The position numbers were made by a program, and so were the translations under genes. From Oligoflexus sp. (GTDB taxonomy: Bacteria; Bdellovibrionota_B; Oligoflexia; Oligoflexales; Oligoflexaceae), in contig JASLCY010000357.1 of assembly GCA_030151925.1 (NCBI GenBank), positions 1-5,302 of the forward strand: a stretch of 5,302 nt of DNA, read 5' to 3'. The notes below the pieces were generated by a model. That model did not search any database, was not told the DNA's origin, and saw only the letters and a list, made by a program, of their open reading frames with translations. Positions 1 through 5,171 of this stretch are shown piece after piece (the stretch's first letter is position 1; each line of letters begins with the position of its first letter).

Positions 1-1591
1 CGATGGCCTTCTGGATCAGGGCTTCGCACGGTTCGTCCACGTTCGCCGTGGCTTCGTCGAGGAGCAGGACCATGGGGTCGCGGACCAGCATGCGGGTGAG
101 GGCCACGAGCTGGCGTTCGCCCATGCTGAGGTTCGTGCCGCCGTCGTTGAGCAGGCTGTCGAGGCCGTGCGGGAGCTTCGCGAGGACCTGGCTCAGGCCC
201 GTCTTGCGGCAGGCGTCCCAGAGGCCGTCGTCGTGGATGCGGCCTGTAGCGGGAACCGTGGCCAGGAGATTGTCGCGAACGGTCCCGTAGAAGATCACGA
301 CGTCCTGCGAGACGACTCCGATCTGGCTGCGGATCGCTTCGCGGTTCCATTCTTTGATCGACACGCCATCGATCTCGATGTCGCCGGATTGGATAGGATA
401 AAGCTGCGGCAGGAGATGGAGCGTCGTGGACTTGCCGGAGCCGGTCTTGCCGACCAAGCCGACGCTCATGCCGGGGGCGACGTGGAAGGAGACGTCGCTC
501 AAGGTTGGTTTCTGGCCATCGTAACTCATGAAAACGTTTCGGTATTCCACCTCTCCACGCAGAGACGCGCGGTAGCGCCCGCTCGGCCCGAGCGTGCTCG
601 ATTCCTCGCGTTCATCGAGCATGTTGCGCACGCGTTCGGAGGAGGCGATCGCGTCCTGCACGAGATAGAGTTCGAACGAGAGCTGCATGATCGGCCGGAA
701 ATAACGTTCGGCGTAACGGATGAAGGCTACGAACAGGCCGAGGCTCATCGCTCCGTCGAGGCTCAGGTGCCCGCCCCACCAGAGGATGGCCACCATCGGC
801 AGCGTGCAGAGGAAGGCGGAGAGGGGGCGGATGAACGAGTTCCAATTCAACATGGAGAAGCCGGTGTGGAGGAGCTCGCGCGAGCTTTCGTTGAAAGTGC
901 GGTAGCTCCAGCGCTCGAGGCCGAAGATGCGGATGATGCTGAGGCCGTTGATGTATTCGGCGAGGCGAGCGTTGACCGCCGCCGATTTCTTCTTGTACTC
1001 GCGGGTCCAGAAGCGGATCGGCCTTTTCACGACGAGCGTGAGCAGGGCCGAAGGCAGGCTCGAGGCGACGATCCAGAGGCCGAGCCTCAGATCGGTGAGC
1101 AGCATCGCGATGACGACGGAGACGATGGTGATCGACGCGTTCAGGATGCGCGGGAGCGTGCCGGAGAAGAAGGATTCGATCCCTTCCACGTCGGCTGTCA
1201 TGCGGGTGATCGTGCGGCCGAGGGGTTGATGATCGAAGTAGGATACGGGGAGGAGGGCGAGTTTCTTGAACAGGGCTTCGCGTATCGCGAGCGCGACCCC
1301 GTTGGTCACGGACGCGAGGCCGACGCGGCCTTTATAGGTGACGACGACGTTCAGGAGTTCGAAGAGCATGATCATCGCGATCAGGCGAGCCAGCGCGCTG
1401 CCCGCGGCATCCTTCTGCAAAGCCTCGGCCAGGGTTCCCATGGTCTTGGCGGAGAACATGAGGAAGATCGACGACAGCATCACGAGGCCTACGCTCAGGG
1501 CGAGGCGGGCGTAGAGGCCCCGGCCGTAACGGAAGAGCGCGATGAGGGCCGAGACGTCGCCGCGGGATTCGATCACATCATGGTGCTGCAT
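1..1591 (-). CDS. ABC exporter half-transporter, MdlB-like, catalytic-Glu subunit (3' end outside window)
   Basis: This is an inner-membrane ABC exporter half-subunit with an N-terminal membrane domain and a C-terminal ATPase domain. I translated 530 residues by hand without a stop; the C-terminus, including the H-loop, lies beyond the left edge. Hydrophobic segments lie near residues 31-48, 68-86, 151-168, 172-188 and 256-271. The ATPase domain shows Walker A GKTGSGKST (381-389, Lys387), Q-loop Gln429, signature LSMGE (488-492), Walker B ending in LLLDE (Asp512, catalytic Glu513) and D-loop ANVD (516-519). The signature departs from LSGGQ at two positions, while the catalytic Glu is kept. 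The start ATG lies inside the end of the preceding ABC gene (14-base overlap), with GGAGGAG four bases before it, so the two are translationally coupled. The motifs suit the MdlB-like partner of a heterodimeric exporter. The substrate (drug, lipid or peptide) is unknown. Family assignment is firm; the MdlB label is inference. Confidence 0.93.
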   Translation of the reverse strand, partial: MQHHDVIESRGDVSALIALFRYGRGLYARLALSVGLVMLSSIFLMFSAKTMGTLAEALQKDAAGSALARLIAMIMLFELLNVVVTYKGRVGLASVTNGVALAIREALFKKLALLPVSYFDHQPLGRTITRMTADVEGIESFFSGTLPRILNASITIVSVVIAMLLTDLRLGLWIVASSLPSALLTLVVKRPIRFWTREYKKKSAAVNARLAEYINGLSIIRIFGLERWSYRTFNESSRELLHTGFSMLNWNSFIRPLSAFLCTLPMVAILWWGGHLSLDGAMSLGLFVAFIRYAERYFRPIMQLSFELYLVQDAIASSERVRNMLDEREESSTLGPSGRYRASLRGEVEYRNVFMSYDGQKPTLSDVSFHVAPGMSVGLVGKTGSGKSTTLHLLPQLYPIQSGDIEIDGVSIKEWNREAIRSQIGVVSQDVVIFYGTVRDNLLATVPATGRIHDDGLWDACRKTGLSQVLAKLPHGLDSLLNDGGTNLSMGERQLVALTRMLVRDPMVLLLDEATANVDEPCEALIQKAI

Positions 1592-3326
1592 GGGTCTCCT
1601 CCATGCGTTCGGGCGGTGAAGGCTTATCATAAAGATGGATGCGGCCGCTGTGCATCGTATAGATGCGCGTGCAGGCCTGCAGGCTCGAGACGCGATGCGC
1701 GGTCCACAGCACGGTGCGGCGCTGGAGATAGGGCGCGAGATTGTTGAGGATGCGGGCCTCGGTCACCGAATCGACCGCGCTGAGGCAGTCGTCGAGTATG
1801 AGGATGGACGAAGGCTTGAGAAGCGCGCGGGCCAGGGAAAGCCGCTGTTTTTGTCCGCCGGAGAGATTGATGCCCCATTCTCCGACCCAGCTCTCCAAGG
1901 CTTCCGGAAACTGCGAGACGTCCGACCAAAGCTCGACGGCCTGCAGCACGGCGATGAGTTCTTCGTCCGCATTCGTCTCGGTGCCGGCCGGCGCGAGATT
2001 GTGGCGAATGCTGCCGGCGAAGAGGAAGGGCTTTTGCGGCACCATCGTGATCATCGACGTCATCCACTCGCGGCTGGCCGCATCGAGAGGATGGCCGGCG
2101 ATCCAGATCTCGCCTTCGAAGCTCTCGACGAGTCCCGCGACGCTGTTCACGAGCATCGACTTGCCGCTGCCGATCGGTCCCATGAAGCCGATGATCTCGC
2201 CGTTTTGAATGCTGAGGTCTATCCTGTCGAGCACGGCGCGCTCAGGCTGGAAATGCAGGCTCAGACGGCGCGTGACGATAGCGGGCGCCCCGGGATGCGG
2301 GATCAGCGGCGGAGAATATTCCTCGGGCCGCTCGAGGTCGTAGATCTCGCTGATGCGCCGGTAGCTGGCGAAGCCGGTTTGCCATTCGGAGATGTTGCTG
2401 CCGAGTTCGAAGAGCGGGCCTTGCAGGAGCAGTACGTAGGACTGCATCGCGAGGAACGCGCCGATGCTCAGGTGGCCCGCTTTGATCTGATAGATGCCGT
2501 AGGTGTAGAGCACGAGATAGGCGAACAGGGTCGGGGCGGCGCCGAGGATGAAGATCTTCCAGCCCACCTTGAGCACTTCGAGCTGACGTTTCGCATATTC
2601 CTCGGCGTAGGCTTTGAGCCGCACGTTCCAGATGCCTTCGCTCGCGGTCGAGCGTTGCAGGCGGATCGTGCTCACGGCCTGCGAGATGAGGTCGGAGAGC
2701 AGCGAGAGTTGCTGCTGCGCGAAATCGTGGAGGCGATACTCCTCCTTCGAGATCCGGATGATGGGTTTCGGCAGGAACGGCAGCGCCGCGAGGCACAGGA
2801 GCGCGGTCGGCGCGTGGATCATCAGCATCGAGACGGTCGCGAGCAGGGTGAAGAAGATCAGGTCGAAGGTCATCACGATCGTGAAGCCGTGGATGGCCCG
2901 CACGCGGTTCCAATCCGCCGTCGCGCGGTTCATCAGGTCGCCGAGCGAATACTGGTCGAGCAAGGTCTGCGGCTGGTCCTTGAGGGTGTTCCAGATGCGG
3001 CTCTTGATGCGATGGCCAGCGAAGTGGCTTTGGCGAGCGAGTATCTGGCGCCACAGCACGCGGCCGAGCCAGCCCAATGTCAGGCTGAGGAGGAAGAAGA
3101 GGACGAGCCTGTCGAGCGCGGCGTGTTTATCCGCGTTCTGGAAAAACGCCGGGATATCGTTCTTCCGTGTCGCGACTTCCACCGACCATTGGATGAATTT
3201 CGGGAGGAGCACTTCCGAAAGGCTCGTGATCAGCATCGCCAGCATGCCGACGGCATAAGCGACCCAATGTTCGCGCAGGGCGCTTATAAAGAGGCGATAG
3301 GGATTATTCCTAGCGGAGGTCCTCAT
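1578..3326 (-). CDS. ABC exporter half-transporter, MdlA-like, degenerate-site subunit
   Basis: Complete 582-residue ABC exporter half-subunit, a normal length for the family. Hydrophobic segments lie near residues 21-42, 72-92, 148-170, 174-190, 257-279 and 286-303, giving the usual six-helix exporter domain. The ATPase domain shows Walker A GPIGSGKS (383-390, Lys389), Q-loop Gln431, perfect signature LSGGQ (488-492), Walker B ILILD (508-512), D-loop SAVD (516-519) and H-loop His544. The residue after the Walker B Asp is Asp513 where an active ATPase has Glu, a change typical of the degenerate site in heterodimeric exporters and of MdlA-like proteins. ATG 3326 is chosen because an in-frame TAG lies 11 codons upstream and the next Met (28) falls inside the first membrane helix. 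The ribosome binding site is weak. A sigma70-like promoter lies just upstream. It overlaps the next ABC gene by 14 bases. Substrate unknown. Confidence 0.95.
   Translation of the reverse strand: MRTSARNNPYRLFISALREHWVAYAVGMLAMLITSLSEVLLPKFIQWSVEVATRKNDIPAFFQNADKHAALDRLVLFFLLSLTLGWLGRVLWRQILARQSHFAGHRIKSRIWNTLKDQPQTLLDQYSLGDLMNRATADWNRVRAIHGFTIVMTFDLIFFTLLATVSMLMIHAPTALLCLAALPFLPKPIIRISKEEYRLHDFAQQQLSLLSDLISQAVSTIRLQRSTASEGIWNVRLKAYAEEYAKRQLEVLKVGWKIFILGAAPTLFAYLVLYTYGIYQIKAGHLSIGAFLAMQSYVLLLQGPLFELGSNISEWQTGFASYRRISEIYDLERPEEYSPPLIPHPGAPAIVTRRLSLHFQPERAVLDRIDLSIQNGEIIGFMGPIGSGKSMLVNSVAGLVESFEGEIWIAGHPLDAASREWMTSMITMVPQKPFLFAGSIRHNLAPAGTETNADEELIAVLQAVELWSDVSQFPEALESWVGEWGINLSGGQKQRLSLARALLKPSSILILDDCLSAVDSVTEARILNNLAPYLQRRTVLWTAHRVSSLQACTRIYTMHSGRIHLYDKPSPPERMEETHAAP
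1596..1602 (-). promoter_or_regulatory. Shine-Dalgarno of the second ABC gene
   Basis: GGAGGAG on the minus strand lies four bases before the ATG at 1591. It sits wholly inside the last codons of the upstream ABC gene (Met-Glu-Glu-Thr region). It decides the start of the downstream subunit and supports coupled, roughly equal synthesis of the two half-transporters. Confidence 0.8.
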
Positions 3327-3362
3327 GCTTCGGTGCTCACGCGCTGATTGTTGGATATTCTA

Positions 3363-3391
3363 TTTTTAAGGAAAAAGACTGAGGTTGGCAA
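3363..3391 (-). promoter_or_regulatory. Candidate sigma70 promoter for the ABC exporter operon
   Basis: On the minus strand TTGCCA (3391-3386, five of six to the -35 consensus) is followed after exactly 17 bases by TAAAAA (3368-3363, four of six to the -10 consensus). Transcription would begin near 3356 and give a leader of about 30 bases before the ATG at 3326. The -35 box overlaps the distal arm of the proposed fabI-operon terminator. Whether this organism uses the E. coli consensus is assumed. TAGAAT, six bases downstream of TTAAAAA, is a better -10 by itself but has no -35 at a suitable distance. Confidence 0.5.
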
Positions 3392-3435
3392 TGTCGCTCC
3401 TGAGAGAAACCCGGGAAACCGGGTCCCAGCCTCAG
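3371..3435 (-). terminator. Candidate Rho-independent terminator after fabI
   Basis: The minus strand carries CTGAGGCTGG (3435-3426) and CCAACCTCAG (3388-3379), which pair at nine of ten positions. The second arm is followed one base later by CTTTTTC (3377-3371). The loop is long (37 bases) but contains its own 6-bp hairpin (3424-3419 with 3414-3409). The U-run at the foot of a stem fits intrinsic termination of the fabI operon. The long loop and the stronger competing stem at 3394-3441 lower my confidence. Confidence 0.45.
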
Positions 3436-3441
3436 GAGCGA
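3394..3441. repeat. 11-bp inverted repeat enclosing a 6-bp tetraloop hairpin
   Basis: TCGCTCCTGAG (3394-3404) and CTCAGGAGCGA (3431-3441) are perfect inverted copies. Between them ACCCGG (3409-3414) and CCGGGT (3419-3424) form an inner stem whose loop is GAAA on the plus strand, a GNRA tetraloop, and TTTC on the minus strand. The two stems are separated by an internal loop of four bases on one side and six on the other. As RNA this would be a stable stem-loop on either strand. It shares bases with the terminator stem, so only one of the two can form at a time. It could be an mRNA 3'-end stabiliser, an attenuator part, an extragenic palindromic repeat or a small RNA. Confidence 0.85.
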
Positions 3442-3468
3442 AGCCTTTTCATCGCAAGGGAAGGCTTC
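3440..3468. repeat. Second inverted repeat, 8-bp perfect stem
   Basis: GAAGCCTT (3440-3447) and AAGGCTTC (3461-3468) are perfect inverted copies. On the plus strand the stem extends three more pairs (TTC with GGG, two of them U-G), leaving a seven-base loop. On the minus strand those two extra pairs would be A-C mismatches. It abuts the first inverted repeat and shares two bases with it. No U-run follows directly on either strand, so it is not a simple terminator by itself. It lies 20 bases after the fabI stop codon. Confidence 0.75.
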
Positions 3469-3488
3469 TGAAAATTCCTGGCTTGATT

Positions 3489-4307
3489 TTAAACGCGATT
3501 CTCGGCTGCCGGGTATCCGGTCACGCCCATGATGTGATAACCCGCGTCCACGTGCAGGATCTCGCCGGTCGTCATGCGCGCGTAATCGCTGGCGAGGAAG
3601 GCCGCCGTGGAACCGACGTCGTCGGCGTGGATGTTCGCGCGCAGCGGGGACGAGTGTTCGTAGAGGCCGAGCATCTTCTTGAAGTCGCCAACAGCGGACG
3701 CCGCGAGGGTTTTGACCGGACCCGCGCTGATCGCGTTCACCCGGATTTTCAAGGCGCCGAGCTCAGCTGCGGCATAACGAACTGATGCATCAAGAGCAGC
3801 CTTTGCGACGCCCATGAGGTTATAACCCGGCATGACTTTTTCACCGCCGAAGTAAGTCATGGCGCAGATCGAGCCCGAGCCGTCTTGACTCATAATAGGC
3901 GCTGCGTAACGAGCGACTGCGAGGAAACTATAGACGCTTACATCCATAGCCTGAGCAAAACCTGCACGACTGGCTTGATACGTTGCGCATTTCAGATCAT
4001 CGGTCGGCGCGTAAGCGATCGAATGTATGACGAAATCGATACGTCCGACCTTCTGCTCGACCTTCGCGAAGAAGTCCTGGATATCGGCGTCCTGCGTCAC
4101 GTCACAGGATTCGATCAGGAAGGGCTCGAGGTCCTTCGTCACATCACGGACGCGTTGTTCGTTGCGGTTCCGCTCTCCGCTGTCCGGAAGATAGCTGAAG
4201 CCGAGCTGCGCGCCTTCTTTGTGCATAAAACGGGCAACCGCCGTCGCGATGGAACGCTCGTTCGCTATTCCCATGATGATGCCGCGTTTTCCAGTTAAAA
4301 GTCCCAT
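3489..4307 (-). CDS. fabI: Enoyl-[acyl-carrier-protein] reductase (NADH), FabI
   Basis: Cytoplasmic enzyme that reduces the trans-2-enoyl-ACP double bond with NADH, the last step of each elongation cycle in type II fatty acid synthesis. The 272-residue product is close to E. coli FabI (262). It is a short-chain dehydrogenase of the FabI branch: GIANERSIA (13-21) binds the cofactor, Tyr162 and Lys169 form the FabI-type Y-x6-K pair in YNLMGVAK, Tyr152 is the second active-site tyrosine, and RVNAISAGPVKTLA (189-202) is a near-exact family signature. Ala98 in HSIAYAP stands where E. coli has Gly93, the triclosan-resistance position; S. aureus FabI naturally has Ala there. ATG 4307 is preceded by AAGGAG at good spacing. 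The frame stays open upstream to an ATG at 4418, but those 37 residues do not resemble FabI. It is last in the operon, before a structured terminator region. Confidence 0.98.
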   Translation of the reverse strand: MGLLTGKRGIIMGIANERSIATAVARFMHKEGAQLGFSYLPDSGERNRNEQRVRDVTKDLEPFLIESCDVTQDADIQDFFAKVEQKVGRIDFVIHSIAYAPTDDLKCATYQASRAGFAQAMDVSVYSFLAVARYAAPIMSQDGSGSICAMTYFGGEKVMPGYNLMGVAKAALDASVRYAAAELGALKIRVNAISAGPVKTLAASAVGDFKKMLGLYEHSSPLRANIHADDVGSTAAFLASDYARMTTGEILHVDAGYHIMGVTGYPAAENRV

Positions 4308-4313
4308 GAAGCT

Positions 4314-4319
4314 CTCCTT
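4314..4319 (-). promoter_or_regulatory. Shine-Dalgarno of fabI, overlapping the upstream stop codon
   Basis: AAGGAG on the minus strand lies six bases before the fabI ATG at 4307 and shares its first two bases with the TAA stop of the DUF503-like gene. Ribosomes finishing that gene would stop directly on the fabI binding site, which suggests translational coupling. It rules against the longer fabI start at 4418. Confidence 0.85.
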
Positions 4320-4620
4320 ACTCGTATTCTTCCGTAAACGACTCGAAGTCCTCGAGTATCGTGTTTTCAGAATGGATGCGGCCGAACCCCGAGTTCTCGC
4401 AGGCGTCGGAAATCGCATCGATGAGGTTGCTCAGTTTCATCTCGGAATAGTGCACGGCGGCGACGACGATGCCTGCGTCGCCGCCCTTTTGGAATTCTTC
4501 GGTGACCTCGACGCTGATGTGGAACCTCGCGCGGAGTTTTTCCACCAAAGAGGCGAGTTCGCGCGCATCGTGCGACGTGGGCTGGGATTCGAAGGTCAAT
4601 TTAGTCACGACAAAAAACAT
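4318..4620 (-). CDS. DUF503 / YlxP-like small protein
   Basis: Small soluble protein of 100 residues that I recognise as DUF503-like by its layout; its biochemical role is not established. A first strand (residues 2-10, FFVVTKLTF) is followed by a helix ending EKLRARF, then HISVEVTEEF. This matches the family's pattern of a helix ending in L-R-x-x-F and then N/H-V/I-S-V-x-E. Next come a strand IVVAAVHYS (51-59), a helix 62-76, and a final strand before an acidic tail (DFESFTEEYE). The order fits the ferredoxin-like fold known for the family. YlxP genes in Firmicutes lie between infB and rbfA, so their setting there is translation related; here the neighbour is fabI instead. ATG 4620 lies 10 bases after the preceding stop, with only a weak binding site (GTGAG). 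Its own stop codon overlaps the fabI ribosome binding site. The family call is from memory of the pattern. Confidence 0.75.
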   Translation of the reverse strand: MFFVVTKLTFESQPTSHDARELASLVEKLRARFHISVEVTEEFQKGGDAGIVVAAVHYSEMKLSNLIDAISDACENSGFGRIHSENTILEDFESFTEEYE

Positions 4621-4630
4621 TGATGGGGAC

Positions 4631-4969
4631 TCACGCTAAAATAACGATAGTCACGGTTATAGGAAGCTCCCACGCAAAAAGCAGCTTATATTTGTAGGTG
4701 ACTTCCAGTTTCCAAAACCGGGGCAAAGCCGAGAGGCCGGCGAAAGTCGGGCAAACATCTGTCCATATACCGTCCTCTCGCCATTCGACGCGTATTCCTT
4801 CCCGGGGATTTTGGCATAGATTGAGGAGAGCGCTCGAATCTTTGCCAGCCACTATGCGCCTTGCCTGTGTCGCCTGCGTTATCAGCTCCCGCCACGCTCG
4901 GGTTTGCAGAAGGCCTTCGCACGCAGCCAGAAGGGCTAGGACCCAGACAAAAATTCGAACGCTCGCCAT
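4631..4969 (-). CDS. Small exported or membrane-anchored protein, possibly TadE-like
   Basis: Product of 112 residues, not firmly recognised. The N-terminus has Arg5 and then a hydrophobic run (6-16) ending LAAC (14-17), which fits a lipoprotein signal with Cys17 as the lipidated residue or simply a membrane anchor. A helical, Arg-rich stretch (22-43) follows. Two cysteines, Cys52 and Cys73, could form a disulfide if exported. The C-terminal part LEVTYKYKLLFAWELPIT (88-105) resembles the closing strands of TadE/TadG-like minor pseudopilins, where V-x-Y-x-Y and P-I-T patterns recur. However, no Gly-xxxx-Glu prepilin cleavage site precedes the hydrophobic segment. It starts seven bases after the Flp-type pilin gene, with GAGGG before the ATG. 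That adjacency supports a pilus-related or cell-surface job. That it is a real gene is likely; the family is uncertain. Confidence 0.7.
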   Translation of the reverse strand: MASVRIFVWVLALLAACEGLLQTRAWRELITQATQARRIVAGKDSSALLNLCQNPREGIRVEWREDGIWTDVCPTFAGLSALPRFWKLEVTYKYKLLFAWELPITVTIVILA

Positions 4970-4976
4970 GCGTCCC

Positions 4977-5171
4977 TCACTCGCCGAGCGGGTCGAGGGC
5001 GTCGAGCCCCAGGTCGATGCCGAGCTTCTCTTGGATCGCGGCGAGCTTGGTCTTCGTCGCCTTGCCGACTATCGCGATCGCGCCGACCGCGAGCAGGAGG
5101 CCGAAGATCGAGACCACGATGTACTCGAGGGCGACGCCGCCCGCCTCGTGATTGGGATGGAATGCTTTCAT
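4977..5171 (-). CDS. Flp-type (class IVb) prepilin-like protein
   Basis: Product of 64 residues built like a Flp/TadE-class prepilin. It has a short hydrophilic leader (1-11), then a cleavage site between Gly11 and Gly12, with Glu16 and Tyr17 at mature positions +5 and +6 (G|GVALEY), the diagnostic Glu-Tyr pair. One hydrophobic helix follows (about 18-36), then a charged helical tail rich in Lys and Gln and an acidic Asp/Leu end. After cleavage by a TadV/CpaA-type peptidase the mature subunit would be 53 residues, the usual size for Flp pilins, and would assemble on or in the inner membrane. GAGGAGT lies five bases before the ATG. The start overlaps the probable stop of an upstream gene as ATGA. 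No Tad secretion ATPase or peptidase is visible here, so it may be an orphan pilin or part of a locus continuing to the right. Confidence 0.85.
   Translation of the reverse strand: MKAFHPNHEAGGVALEYIVVSIFGLLLAVGAIAIVGKATKTKLAAIQEKLGIDLGLDALDPLGE

Noticed and set aside
488..492. The LSMGE signature (these are protein residue numbers in the second ABC subunit; the bases are about 116-130) as a sign of a decayed gene.
   Set aside because: All other motifs are intact, the frame is unbroken, and non-consensus signatures are normal in one subunit of heterodimeric exporters.
167..1747. A 526-codon open frame on the plus strand.
   Set aside because: It lies antisense to the ATPase and membrane domains of an unmistakable ABC gene. 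Its product is an Arg/Asp/Glu/Gly-rich sequence with no motif or membrane pattern, as expected for a shadow frame in GC-rich coding DNA.
1635..3347. A 570-codon open frame on the plus strand.
   Set aside because: It mirrors the first ABC gene in full, overlaps the other long plus-strand frame, and has a low-information Glu/Arg/Asp-rich product with no recognisable domain. The minus strand has Walker A, LSGGQ and H-loop motifs in the right order.
3440..3468. The second hairpin as the fabI terminator.
   Set aside because: On the minus strand it is followed by GCTCCTGAGG, with no U-run, so it lacks the second half of an intrinsic terminator. It may still protect the mRNA end.
4308..4418. A longer fabI start at 4418 giving 309 residues.
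   Set aside because: The extra 37 residues are Arg/Ser/Thr-rich, unlike any FabI N-terminus, and would overlap the DUF503-like gene. ATG 4307 has a strong AAGGAG and matches the usual MGLL-G start of the family.
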